Source: Piscinibacter gummiphilus (GTDB taxonomy: Bacteria > Pseudomonadota > Gammaproteobacteria > Burkholderiales > Burkholderiaceae_C). Taken from it: 64,000 bases of DNA. The stretch lies in the NCBI RefSeq assembly GCF_032681285.1, contig NZ_CP136336.1, positions 5,381,001 through 5,445,000 of the forward strand, read 5' to 3'. Made by a program: the position numbers and the translations under genes. A model generated the notes under the pieces. It saw nothing but the letters and a program-made list of their open reading frames with translations. It made no database searches and was not told where the DNA came from. This document shows positions 9,376 to 17,446 of the stretch, one piece after another (the stretch's first letter is position 1; every line of letters starts with the position of its first letter).

Positions 9376-10398
9376 ATGCAACGCCGCACCTTCACGCTGG
9401 CAGCACTCGCGCTGCCGGCTCTGGCCCACAGCCAGGCCCCCGCCCCCGAAAAGCCGCAGGTCACCCTCGCGGTGGGCGGCAAGAACCTCCTCTACTACCT
9501 CCCGCTCACCATCGCCGAGAGCCTCGGCTACTTCAAGGCCGAAGGGCTGGAGGTCACCATCGTCGACTTCGCCGGCGGCTCGCGCGCCCTGCAGGCGGTG
9601 ATCGGCGGCAGCGCCGACGTGGTCTCGGGCGCCTTCGAGCACACGATCAACATGCAGGCGAAGGGCCAGAAGCTGCGCGCCTTCGTGCTGCAGGGCCGCG
9701 CCCCGCAGATCGTGCTGGGCGTGAACCCGAAGACGATGCCCGGCTTCAAGACCGTGGCCGACCTGAGGGGCAAGAAGATCGGCGTCACTGCGCCCGGCTC
9801 GAGCACCAACGTGATGGTGAACTTCGTGCTGACCAAGGCGGGGCTCAAGCCGAGCGACGTGTCGATCATCGGCGTGGGCGCCGGCAACGGCGCGGTGGCG
9901 GCGATGCGCGCCGGCCAGATCGATGCGATGTCCAACCTCGACCCGGTGATCACGCTCCTGCAGCGCAGCGGCGACCTGAAGATCGTGTCCGACACGCGCG
10001 TGGTCGCCGAGGCCGACCGGGTGTTCGGCGGGCCGATGCCGGCCGGTTGCCTCTATGCGCCGCAGGCCTTCATCGACAAGCACCCACGCACCGTGCAGGC
10101 GCTGACCAACGCCATCGTGCGCGCCGACAAATGGATCCAGGCCGCGGGCCCGAGCGAGATCGTCAAGGCCGTGCCCGAGAGCTACCTGCTCGGCGACCGG
10201 GCCGTCTACATCGACGCCTTCCTCGCGAGCCGCGGCGCCCTCTCGCCCGACGGCAGCGTGCCCGACGCCGGCGCCACCACCGCGCTGCGCGCGCTGCTGA
10301 GCGTCGACGAGAGCCTGAAGAGCGTGAACTTCGACCTCGGCGCGGTCTACACCAACGACTTCGTGAAGAAGGCCAACGCGAGATACCCCAAGGGTTAG
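9376..10398 (+). CDS. NitT/TauT-type ABC transporter, substrate-binding protein
   Basis: Periplasmic binding protein of 340 residues for the importer encoded downstream. It has a signal peptide with paired arginines (MQRRTFTLAALALPALA). The SsuA/NMT1-like core follows: the PLTIAESLGYFKAEGLEV opening, the GGSRALQAVIGGSADV helix, and GKKIGVTAPGS lining the second lobe. Ligands of this class include alkanesulfonates, taurine, nitrate and pyrimidine precursors; the sequence does not decide which. AGGAG lies just before the ATG. It begins an operon with the TRIC, ATPase and permease genes. Confidence 0.9.
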   Translation: MQRRTFTLAALALPALAHSQAPAPEKPQVTLAVGGKNLLYYLPLTIAESLGYFKAEGLEVTIVDFAGGSRALQAVIGGSADVVSGAFEHTINMQAKGQKLRAFVLQGRAPQIVLGVNPKTMPGFKTVADLRGKKIGVTAPGSSTNVMVNFVLTKAGLKPSDVSIIGVGAGNGAVAAMRAGQIDAMSNLDPVITLLQRSGDLKIVSDTRVVAEADRVFGGPMPAGCLYAPQAFIDKHPRTVQALTNAIVRADKWIQAAGPSEIVKAVPESYLLGDRAVYIDAFLASRGALSPDGSVPDAGATTALRALLSVDESLKSVNFDLGAVYTNDFVKKANARYPKG

Positions 10399-10408
10399 GG
10401 CACCACCC

Positions 10409-11017
10409 TTGCTGCTCTACGTCCTCGACCTCTTCGGCGTCGCCGTCTTCGCCGCCAGCGGCGCGCTGGCCGGCATCGCCTCGCGACTCGACCTGCTCGG
10501 CATCATCGTGCTGGCCTCCATCACCGCCATCGGCGGCGGCACGCTGCGCGACGTGCTGCTCAACCGGCATCCGATCTTCTGGATGCACGACAGCGGGCCG
10601 ATCTGGACCATCCTCGCCGCGACCGCAGCCACGCTGCTGTGGGTGCAGGTGCTGCCCGTGCCGACCGATGCACTGCTCATCGCCGATGCGATCGGCCTCG
10701 CGGTGTTTGCCATCTCCGGCGCGCAGGTGGCCGAGAAGGCCGGCTGCCGGCCGATGGTGACGGTGCTGATGGGCACGCTCACCGGCTCGGGCGGCGGGGT
10801 GCTGCGCGACGTGCTGTCGGCCAAGGTGCCCCTCATCCTGCGGCAGGACATCTACGCCACCGCCGCCATCGCGGGCATCGCGGTGTACCTGCTGGCCCGT
10901 GCGGCCAAGGTCTCCACCGCGTGGGCCTTCGCGGCGGGCGCGGTCACGGTGGCGGGCACACGGCTGGCCGCGATCGCCTACGACCTGAAGCTGCCCGTGT
11001 TCTCCGCCGTCTCCTGA
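10409..11017 (+). CDS. TRIC/UPF0126-family membrane channel protein
   Basis: A 202-residue protein of the trimeric intracellular cation channel family (YicG-like). It is an internal repeat of three-helix units: DLFGVAVFAASGAL...GGGTLRDVLLNR in the first half and DAIGLAVFAISGAQVA...GSGGGVLRDVLS in the second. The two glycine-rich GGGxxRDVL segments are the family signature that lines the pore. The start is TTG, ten bases after the binding-protein stop. It sits between the binding protein and ATPase of an ABC importer, an uncommon position for this family. Bacterial members conduct monovalent cations in reconstitution; the physiological role is unclear. Confidence 0.88.
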   Translation: MLLYVLDLFGVAVFAASGALAGIASRLDLLGIIVLASITAIGGGTLRDVLLNRHPIFWMHDSGPIWTILAATAATLLWVQVLPVPTDALLIADAIGLAVFAISGAQVAEKAGCRPMVTVLMGTLTGSGGGVLRDVLSAKVPLILRQDIYATAAIAGIAVYLLARAAKVSTAWAFAAGAVTVAGTRLAAIAYDLKLPVFSAVS

Positions 11018-11028
11018 GCCCCGAACCG

Positions 11029-11829
11029 ATGACCCCTGCCCTGCAACTCGACGCGGTGAGCTGCACCTTCGTCTCGCGCGACGACCCCGCGCAGCGCTAC
11101 ACCGCGGTGAGCGAGGTGTCGCTCACCGTCGGGGCCGGCGAGTTCGTCTCGGTGGTGGGGCCGACCGGTTGCGGCAAGAGCACCTTGCTCAACGTGGCGG
11201 CCGGCCTGCTCGCGCCGAGCCGCGGCACGGTGCGCGTCTTCGGCGAGCCGCTCGCCGGGCTCAACCGCCGCGCCGGCTACATGTTCCAGACCGAGTCGCT
11301 GATGCCCTGGCGCACCGCACGCGCCAACGTGATGGCGGGGCTCGAATTCCGCGGCGTCGCCGATGCGCGGGCGCAGGCCGACGAATGGCTCAAACGCGTG
11401 GGCCTCGGCGGCTTCGGCGACCGTTACCCGCACCAGCTTTCGGGTGGCATGCGGAAGCGCGTGAGCCTCGCCCAGACCCTGGTGCTCGACCCCGACATCA
11501 TCCTGATGGACGAGCCCTTCTCGGCGCTCGACATCCAGACGCGGCAGCTGATGGAGAACGAGGTGCTGGCCCTGTGGGCCGCCAAGCGCAAAGCGGTGTT
11601 GTTCATCACCCACGACTTGGATGAAGCCATCGCCATGAGCGACCGCGTCGTCGTGCTGAGCGCCGGGCCGTCCTCGCACCCGATCGGCGAGTTCCACATC
11701 GACCTGCCGCGCCCGCGCGACGTGGCCGAGGTGCGGGTGACGCCACGCTTCGTGGAGCTGCACCAGGCGATCTGGTCGGTGCTGCGCGACGAAGTGCTCA
11801 AGGGCTACCGCCAGCAGCTCGCCGCATGA
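11029..11829 (+). CDS. NitT/TauT-type ABC transporter, ATP-binding protein
   Basis: Cytoplasmic ATPase of 266 residues that powers the importer. It shows Walker A GPTGCGKST, the Q-loop in YMFQTESLMPW, signature LSGGMRKR, Walker B ILMDEPFSALD and the switch His in FITHDLDEA. The C-terminal segment with IGEFHIDLPRPRD is typical of the SsuB/TauB subfamily. The ATG at 11029 comes 11 bases after the TRIC stop. Its stop overlaps the permease start as ATGA. Confidence 0.95.
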   Translation: MTPALQLDAVSCTFVSRDDPAQRYTAVSEVSLTVGAGEFVSVVGPTGCGKSTLLNVAAGLLAPSRGTVRVFGEPLAGLNRRAGYMFQTESLMPWRTARANVMAGLEFRGVADARAQADEWLKRVGLGGFGDRYPHQLSGGMRKRVSLAQTLVLDPDIILMDEPFSALDIQTRQLMENEVLALWAAKRKAVLFITHDLDEAIAMSDRVVVLSAGPSSHPIGEFHIDLPRPRDVAEVRVTPRFVELHQAIWSVLRDEVLKGYRQQLAA

Positions 11830-12638
11830 AGAACACCCTCACGCTTCGGCTCGCGCAGCTCGCCCTGCTGGTGGCAGTGTTCGTCTTGTGGCATGTGCTC
11901 ACCACGCCCGGCCTCGTGCCGCCCTTCCTCTTCGCCGACGACCGGCAGGCGGCCTTCTTCTTCGGCGAGCCGGTGAAGATCTTCGGCCGCATCTGGGCCT
12001 GGTTCGTCACCAACGCCGACATCTACCAGCACCTGGGCGTGACCCTGCTGGAGACGGTGCTGGCCTTCGGCATCGGCACCGTGCTCGGCCTCGCCTGCGG
12101 CATGTGGCTCGCGCTGAGCCCGCTCGCTGCGGCCATCTGCGACCCCTACATCAAGGCGCTGAACTCGATGCCCCGCGTGATCCTCGCGCCCATCTTCGCG
12201 GTGTGGTTCGGGCTCGGCGTGGCGAGCAAGGTGGCGCTGGGCGTGACGCTCGTCTTCTTCATCGTCTTCTTCAACGTCTACCAGGGCGTGAAGGAGGTGA
12301 GCCCCATCGTGCTGGCGAACGCGCGCATGCTGGGCGCGAGCCCGCGGCAGCTGCTGCGCCATGTGTACCTGCCGAGTGCGATGAGCTGGGTCTTCAGCTC
12401 GCTGCACACGAGCGTGGGGCTGGCCTTCGTGGGCGCCGTGGTGGGCGAGTACCTCGGTTCGGCACGCGGCGTGGGCTACCTGATCCTGCAGGCCGAGGGG
12501 GCGTTCGACATCAACACGGTGATGGCGGGCATCCTCGTGCTCACGGTGTTTGCGCTGCTGCTCGACATGCTGGTCGGCCAGGTGGAGCGCCGGCTGATGA
12601 AGTGGCAGCCGAAGAGCGGCGAAACCGAGAAGCTCTAG
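11826..12638 (+). CDS. NitT/TauT-type ABC transporter, permease
   Basis: Inner-membrane subunit of 270 residues with about six transmembrane helices. The conserved EAA loop that docks on the ATPase is seen around ARMLGASPRQLLRHVYLPSA. The last membrane segments (GILVLTVFALLLDMLV) and KWQPK tail match the SsuC/TauC family. It overlaps the ATPase gene by four bases. Its TAG stop shares a CTAG tetramer with the stop of the convergent DUF3237 gene. Confidence 0.94.
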   Translation: MKNTLTLRLAQLALLVAVFVLWHVLTTPGLVPPFLFADDRQAAFFFGEPVKIFGRIWAWFVTNADIYQHLGVTLLETVLAFGIGTVLGLACGMWLALSPLAAAICDPYIKALNSMPRVILAPIFAVWFGLGVASKVALGVTLVFFIVFFNVYQGVKEVSPIVLANARMLGASPRQLLRHVYLPSAMSWVFSSLHTSVGLAFVGAVVGEYLGSARGVGYLILQAEGAFDINTVMAGILVLTVFALLLDMLVGQVERRLMKWQPKSGETEKL

Positions 12639-13105
12639 GTGATGCGGAAGTAGTCGAGGATGACCAGGCGCGCCTCGCGGCGGCCCGAGGCGATGGCCAT
12701 CACCTTGTTGAGGTGCAGCCACGCCGGGGCGCCGGCCTGGAAGCGGATCAGCGTGCGGAAGAAATACTCCTTCGGGTCGACCGATTCGCCACGCGCCAGG
12801 CGCTCCATCACCGCCGGTTCGGCGTGGCGCATGCCCACGCTCGTGACCTCGATCAGCGCGCCGTCGTCGGCCTGGATCACGTAGTGGGCCGAGATGTCGA
12901 GCACGCCGTCGCCGCGGTTGATCTGCCAGTCGACACCGCCGTCGACCAGCGTGCCGTTGAGTTCGGGGCCCCGCACCGTGCCGCCCTTGAGCGGGATGTA
13001 GCGGCGTTCGCCATACGGGCCACCGCCGAGCGTGACGAGTTTCTCCACCTCGCAGCGGACCTGGCACATGGGAACGAGGGCGGGCGGCGGGGCGATGTCG
13101 GTCAT
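12635..13105 (-). CDS. DUF3237 domain protein
   Basis: A 156-residue soluble protein that is one DUF3237 domain. It carries the GGPYGERRYIPLKGGTVRGP start, GGVDWQINRGDGVLDISAHY in the middle, and YFFRTLIRFQAG...LNKVMAIASGRR at the end, the usual order for this beta-barrel family. No enzymatic activity is firmly known for the family. The start at 13105 is preferred because the conserved domain begins soon after it. It is convergent with the ABC permease and transcribed away from the Bug-type gene. Confidence 0.87.
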   Translation of the reverse strand: MTDIAPPPALVPMCQVRCEVEKLVTLGGGPYGERRYIPLKGGTVRGPELNGTLVDGGVDWQINRGDGVLDISAHYVIQADDGALIEVTSVGMRHAEPAVMERLARGESVDPKEYFFRTLIRFQAGAPAWLHLNKVMAIASGRREARLVILDYFRIT

Positions 13106-13162
13106 GGCAGCGGGTCGAGGCGGACGATGGCGCCACGATACGCGCGCCCTGGCGTTCACCCG

Positions 13163-13206
13163 GTCATCCCAGAAGATGACGCCGCGTTGTCGTCCTCAGG
13201 GATGAC
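13163..13206. repeat. Long imperfect palindrome (REP-like element)
   Basis: GTCATCCCAGAAGATGAC and GTCGTCCTCAGGGATGAC are inverted copies separated by eight bases; they pair over about 18 positions with two mismatches and one wobble. It lies between the divergently read DUF3237 and Bug-type genes. Sequences of this form are often dispersed intergenic repeats in Burkholderiales; a role as hairpin or terminator is also possible. Confidence 0.6.
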
Positions 13207-13257
13207 ACGCCGGGCCACCCGGCCGGCCCACACTCCACCCCCAAGGAGACACTCAAC

Positions 13258-14247
13258 ATGCGCACCGTTCACCTCGTCACCCGCCGTGCCCTGATCGCCG
13301 CCGCGAGCCTTGCCGCGCTCGCCTCGCCCACGCTGGGCCTCGCCCAGGCCTACCCGACGCAGCCGGTCAAGCTGGTGGTCGGCTTCCCGCCGGGCACCGG
13401 GCCCGACATCGTGACGCGCCTCGTCGGGCAGAAGCTGGAGACGAGCCTCAAGCAGTCGGTCGTGGTCGACAACCGCGCCGGTGCCGGCGGCCAGATCGCC
13501 ACGCAAGCTGTGGCCAAGAGCGCCCCCGATGGCTACACGCTGCTGATCGGCGAGGTGGGCTCGATCAGCATCGCGCCGCCCGCGTTCAGCAAGCTGCCGT
13601 ATGACCCGGCGAAGGAGCTGGCGGTGGTGGCGGAGCTCGTGCGCTCGGACTTCCTGCTCGTCGTGCCGGTGCAGTCACCGCACAAGACGGTGGCCGATTT
13701 TGTGAAGGCCGGCAAGGCCAACAAGGACCGCGTCAATTTCGCCACCTTCGGCGCCGGCACCCCGGGCCACTTCGGCGGCGAGATGCTGGCCGAACAGGGC
13801 GGCTTCAAGGTCGAGCCGATCCACTACCGCGCCACCGGCGACGCCATCACCGCCATCGTCGGCGGCCAGGTGGAAGGCGCCTTCGTGTCGACCGCCCTCG
13901 GCTCGGCCCAGATCAAGGCCGGCAAGATGCGCGCGCTGGCCACCACCGCCCACGCCCGCTCGCCGCTGCTGCCCGACGTGCCCACCTTCACCGAAGCCGG
14001 CCTGCCCAAGGTCGATTTCTCCGCCTGGTTCGCCCTCTTCGCGCCCGCGGGCACGCCGGCCGCCGTGCTCGACACCCTGAGCAAGCAGGCCGTGGCCGCC
14101 GTGCAATCGGCCGACGTGAAACAAAAACTCATCGACGCCGGCTTCACCGTGACCGGCACCTCGCGTGCCGACGCCGAGAAGATGGTCAAGGCCGAAGCCC
14201 CGCGCTGGGCGGCGATCGTCAAGCAGAGCGGCTTCAAGGGCGACTGA
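13258..14247 (+). CDS. Bug-family (TctC-like) tripartite tricarboxylate transporter binding protein
   Basis: Periplasmic solute-binding protein of 329 residues. After a signal peptide (RRALIAAASLAALASPTLGLAQA) comes YPTQPVKLVVGFPPGTGPDIVTR. Other Bug-family hallmarks are VDNRAGAGGQIA, KSAPDGYTLL, LLPDVPTFTEAGLP and the AAVLDTLSKQ helix. Ligands in this family are mostly carboxylates. No TctA/TctB membrane genes are next to it, as is common for the many orphan Bug proteins of Burkholderiales. AAGGAG lies nine bases before the ATG. Confidence 0.93.
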   Translation: MRTVHLVTRRALIAAASLAALASPTLGLAQAYPTQPVKLVVGFPPGTGPDIVTRLVGQKLETSLKQSVVVDNRAGAGGQIATQAVAKSAPDGYTLLIGEVGSISIAPPAFSKLPYDPAKELAVVAELVRSDFLLVVPVQSPHKTVADFVKAGKANKDRVNFATFGAGTPGHFGGEMLAEQGGFKVEPIHYRATGDAITAIVGGQVEGAFVSTALGSAQIKAGKMRALATTAHARSPLLPDVPTFTEAGLPKVDFSAWFALFAPAGTPAAVLDTLSKQAVAAVQSADVKQKLIDAGFTVTGTSRADAEKMVKAEAPRWAAIVKQSGFKGD

Positions 14248-14355
14248 CGCTCGGCGGCGGCTGCGCCGCCCGGGTCACAGATTGACAAGAATCGGGCCGC
14301 GCAGGTGCACTATGCTGCGCTGTCCCAGATCCTCACGTCATCCCGGAGCTGCACG

Positions 14356-14835
14356 ATGAAGTCCACCCGTCTCGCCCCCGCCCTGGCCGCCGCCGCTGCC
14401 CTTGCCCTCGGCAGCGCCGCGCTGCCCGTCTTCGCCAGCTCGACCGCCGCGTCGTCGGCCTCCGAAGGGGTTTCCGCCTCGGTCGGCAGCGTGTCCACCT
14501 CGTTCGAGAAGTCGAGCGATGGTTCGTCGAAGAAAGACAAGACCGCCGCCGGCGACTACAAGGTGACCGAGGTCGCCGAAGTGGCCGAGCGCCCCGGCAC
14601 CGTGCGCCTGACGCTCGCCCCCGTGGCCGCCGATGCCAAGGCCGATGACAGCTTCATGCTTTACGTGCCGGCCCAGGTCGTCGCGCGCGACCCGGTTGCC
14701 GCCGGCCAGGTGATCACCGCCAAACAACGCGTCTATGGCGTCGAGTTCACCAAGGCCGACACCGGCCGTGCCTTCTTCCTCGTGATGCATGACGCCTGGC
14801 ACCGCGAGCTGCAGTCCACCGCCGTCACGCTTTGA
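14356..14835 (+). CDS. Small exported protein, upstream partner of DUF2145 (copy 1)
   Basis: A 159-residue protein of no family I recognise. It has a signal peptide (residues about 1-25, ending PVFAS) and a Ser-rich stretch to about residue 65. A compact domain follows, with TEVAEVAERPGTVRLTLAPV and VAAGQVITAKQRVYGVEF, ending VMHDAWHRELQSTAVTL. The ATG at 14356 starts the signal peptide. Its TGA overlaps the next gene's TTG as TTGA, indicating coupling. The C-terminal pattern (V-x-x-G-x-V-x-T, then G, then A-x-x-G-x-A, then L) recurs in the protein encoded at 41500-41925, which also precedes a DUF2145 gene. The two therefore look like distant relatives. Confidence 0.75.
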   Translation: MKSTRLAPALAAAAALALGSAALPVFASSTAASSASEGVSASVGSVSTSFEKSSDGSSKKDKTAAGDYKVTEVAEVAERPGTVRLTLAPVAADAKADDSFMLYVPAQVVARDPVAAGQVITAKQRVYGVEFTKADTGRAFFLVMHDAWHRELQSTAVTL

Positions 14836-15737
14836 TTTCACGCTGGGTCGCGCGGGCAGCGGTGCTGCTCGCGCTGTGCGGCGCCGTGTTCGCCGCCCAA
14901 GCAAGCAGCTACCGGTTCTGCGACAAGCCGCTCGACCTCGACGCCGCCCAGAAAGACCGCCTCTTCCGCCTGGGCGGTGTCATCAAGACCGCCCTTGAGG
15001 AGCACGCCGCAGGCGGTGTGGCGCTGATGTCGCGCTCGGGGCTCGACCTCGCTCGCTTCGGCCACCGCTACTCGCATGCCGGGGTGAGCTTGAAGGCCAA
15101 CACCGACATTCCCTGGGCGGTGCGCCAGCTCTACTACGCCTGCGACGAAGGGCGGCCGCGCCTCTACGACCAGGGCATCTCCGGGTTCCTGCTCGGCACC
15201 GAAGACCCGAAAGAAGGCTACGTCTCGATCGTCTTCCTGCCCGAGGCGGATGCGCGCCGGCTGGAGGCCGCTGCGCTCGACAAGCACGGCGCCCTCTCGC
15301 TGCTGGCCGGGGTCTACAGCGCCAACGCATTCGCCTTCAGCGACCAGTACCAGAACTGCAACCAGTGGGTGGCCGAGTTGCTGGCCGGCGCCTGGTCAGA
15401 CACGCCCATCGGCTCACGCCGCGAGGCGCAGCAGTGGCTCGCGCAGCACGACTACCAGCCGAGCCGCTTCGACATCCACCACCGCTGGATGCTCTCGCTC
15501 GCGATGGTGTTCGTGCCCTGGCTGCACCGTGACGATCACCCGATCGACGACCTCCGCGAGGCGAGCCTGCGCATCAGCATGCCGGTGGCCATCGAAGCCT
15601 TCGTGCGCCAGCAGGTGCCGGGCGCGACGCGCATGGAGTTCTGCCACAACGAGCGGCACATGGTCGTGCGCCGTGGGTGGGAGCCCATCGCCGAAGGCTG
15701 CACGCCCGGCGACGGGGACACGGTGGTCCCCTACTGA
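14832..15737 (+). CDS. DUF2145 protein, copy 1 (possible permuted papain-like enzyme, Cys intact)
   Basis: A 301-residue exported protein with a signal peptide to about residue 25. Conserved family elements are SRSGLDLARFGHRYSHAG (His82), YDQGISGFL, DQYQNCNQWVAELLA (Cys176), EAQQWLAQHDYQPSRF and a DDHP motif. The order His in a Ser-His-x-Gly strand, then Cys opening a helix, resembles circularly permuted NlpC/P60 (YiiX-type) papain-like enzymes; that is inference, not an established assignment. A C-terminal extension with two more cysteines (MEFCHNERH, EGCTPGDG) is absent from the copy at 41922. The start is TTG overlapping the upstream stop; no better start precedes the signal peptide. Confidence 0.82.
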   Translation: MISRWVARAAVLLALCGAVFAAQASSYRFCDKPLDLDAAQKDRLFRLGGVIKTALEEHAAGGVALMSRSGLDLARFGHRYSHAGVSLKANTDIPWAVRQLYYACDEGRPRLYDQGISGFLLGTEDPKEGYVSIVFLPEADARRLEAAALDKHGALSLLAGVYSANAFAFSDQYQNCNQWVAELLAGAWSDTPIGSRREAQQWLAQHDYQPSRFDIHHRWMLSLAMVFVPWLHRDDHPIDDLREASLRISMPVAIEAFVRQQVPGATRMEFCHNERHMVVRRGWEPIAEGCTPGDGDTVVPY

Positions 15738-15784
15738 CTAGCGCGCGCCGGCCGAGCGCCGGGCCGCCCCAAGCCGGCCGGCAT

Positions 15785-15822
15785 CCCCTCGGGGGATCGG
15801 CCGTGTACTCACGGCCGAGGGG
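15785..15822. repeat. GC-rich nested hairpin element
   Basis: CCCCTC (15785) pairs with GAGGGG (15817), and inside it CGGCCGTG pairs with CACGGCCG around TACT. It occupies the gap between convergent DUF2145 copy 1 and mmsA. The GGCCGCCCCAAGCC-type flank at about 15761 resembles the dispersed intergenic mosaic elements of Burkholderiales genomes. It may also work as a bidirectional terminator. Confidence 0.55.
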
Positions 15823-15825
15823 CAG

Positions 15826-17346
15826 TCATTTGGACGTCGGCATCACGAACTCGGCGCCCTTGCCGATGCTCGCGGGCCAGCGCTGCATCACGCTCTTCTG
15901 CTTGGTGTAGAAGCGCACGCCCTCTTCGCCATAGGCGTGCATGTCGCCGAAGAGGCTCTTCTTCCAGCCGCCGAAGCCATGCCACGCCATCGGCACGGGG
16001 ATCGGCACGTTGATGCCCACCATGCCGACCTGGATGCGCCGCGCGAACTCGCGCGCCACGTTGCCGTCGCTGGTGAAGCACGACACGCCGTTGCCGAACT
16101 CGTGGTCGTTGATGAGCTTCACCGCGGCGGCGAAGTCGGGCACGCGCACCACGCCGAGCACCGGGCCGAAGATCTCTTCCTTGTAGATCTTCATCTCGGG
16201 CGTCACGTGGTCGAAGAGCGTGCCGCCGAGCCAGAAGCCCTGTTCATGGCCGGGCACCGTGAAGCCTCTGCCATCGACGACGAGCGTCGCACCTTCGGTC
16301 ACACCGTGCTCGATGTAGCCGGCGATGCGCTGCTGCGCCTCGCGCGTGACGATGGGGCCCATCTCCGCGTCGAGCGACATGCCGTTCTTGATCTTGAGCG
16401 TCTTCGCACGCGCGGCAAGCGCGGGCACGAGCTTGTCGGCCACGTCGCCCACCGCCACCGCCACGCTGATCGCCATGCAGCGCTCGCCGGCCGAGCCGTA
16501 GCCGGCGCCGATGAGCGCATCCACCGCCTGGTCGAGGTCGGCATCGGGCATCACCACCATGTGGTTCTTCGCGCCGCCCAGCGCCTGCACCCGCTTGCCG
16601 TGGCGGGCGCCCGTCTCGTAGATGTATTGCGCGATGGGGGTGGAGCCGACAAAGCTGATGGCCTTCACGTCGGGGTGCGTGAGCAGCGTGTCGACGGCGA
16701 GCTTGTCGCCCTGGACCACGTTGAACACACCGTCGGGCAAGCCGGCATCTTTCAGCAGCTGCGCCATGAAGATCGAAGGCGACGGATCGCGCTCGCTCGG
16801 CTTCAACACGAAGCTGTTGCCGGCGGCGATCGCGACCGGGAACATCCAGCACGGCACCATGCACGGGAAGTTGAACGGCGTGATGCCCGCCACCACGCCG
16901 AGCGGCTGGCGCAGCGTCCAGTTGTCGATGCCGGTGGAGACCTGTTCGGTGTAGTCGCCCTTCAGGAGCTGCGGAATGCCGCAGGCGAATTCGATGATGT
17001 CGATGCCGCGGCTCACCTCGCCTTGCGCGTCGGTAAACACCTTGCCGTGCTCGGCGGTGATCATCGCGGCCAGCGTGTCGCGGTGCTGGTTCATGAGCTC
17101 GAGGAACTTGAACATCACGCGCGCCCGGCGCAGCGGCGGGGTGTCGGCCCAGGCGGGGAAGGCGGCCTGCGCCGACGCCACCGCCGCGTTCACCTCGTCG
17201 ACGCTCGCCAGCGTGAGCTGTCGCGCCACCTGGCCGGTCGCCGGGTTGTAGATCGCCTGGCGCCGCCCGCTGCTGCCGGCCACCGGCTCGCCGTGGATGA
17301 AGTGGCCCACGTCGTGGGCAGTGGTGAAGGCTTCGGGTGCGCCCAT
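15826..17346 (-). CDS. mmsA: Methylmalonate-semialdehyde dehydrogenase (CoA-acylating)
   Basis: Converts methylmalonate semialdehyde plus CoA and NAD+ to propionyl-CoA, CO2 and NADH in valine and thymine breakdown; also acts on malonate semialdehyde. The 506-residue length is normal. Signature parts are the [14 protein letters not shown] start, [19 protein letters not shown], the cofactor-binding [26 protein letters not shown], and the catalytic Cys in [12 protein letters not shown] LysR gene lies divergently 100 bases away with two palindromes between them, which is the usual arrangement for inducible control. No other valine-pathway gene is present in the window. Confidence 0.95.
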   Translation of the reverse strand: MGAPEAFTTAHDVGHFIHGEPVAGSSGRRQAIYNPATGQVARQLTLASVDEVNAAVASAQAAFPAWADTPPLRRARVMFKFLELMNQHRDTLAAMITAEHGKVFTDAQGEVSRGIDIIEFACGIPQLLKGDYTEQVSTGIDNWTLRQPLGVVAGITPFNFPCMVPCWMFPVAIAAGNSFVLKPSERDPSPSIFMAQLLKDAGLPDGVFNVVQGDKLAVDTLLTHPDVKAISFVGSTPIAQYIYETGARHGKRVQALGGAKNHMVVMPDADLDQAVDALIGAGYGSAGERCMAISVAVAVGDVADKLVPALAARAKTLKIKNGMSLDAEMGPIVTREAQQRIAGYIEHGVTEGATLVVDGRGFTVPGHEQGFWLGGTLFDHVTPEMKIYKEEIFGPVLGVVRVPDFAAAVKLINDHEFGNGVSCFTSDGNVAREFARRIQVGMVGINVPIPVPMAWHGFGGWKKSLFGDMHAYGEEGVRFYTKQKSVMQRWPASIGKGAEFVMPTSK

Positions 17347-17400
17347 GGGAGTCTCCAGCGTCGTGTTGCTGAAACCAGTCTAGGCGCCGGCCAGGCGCTT

Positions 17401-17443
17401 GCCAATGCGATTGGCCTGACTTCATTGTTCGATAAACTGAACA
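17401..17443. promoter_or_regulatory. Two palindromes between mmsA and its divergent LysR gene
   Basis: GCCAAT-GCG-ATTGGC (17401-17415) is a perfect 6-3-6 palindrome. TGTTC-N8-GAACA (17426-17443) follows at once and ends three bases before the LysR start. Both are candidate LysR operator half-site pairs. The second would let the regulator repress its own gene. Confidence 0.55.
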
Positions 17444-17446
17444 CTG

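Noticed and set aside
6967..10083. Reading the FHA gene as a protein of over 1,000 residues
   Set aside because: The frame stays open upstream, but that part is antisense to the binding-protein gene and out of frame with the protease. Only the part from the ATG at 7953 has FHA and membrane signatures.
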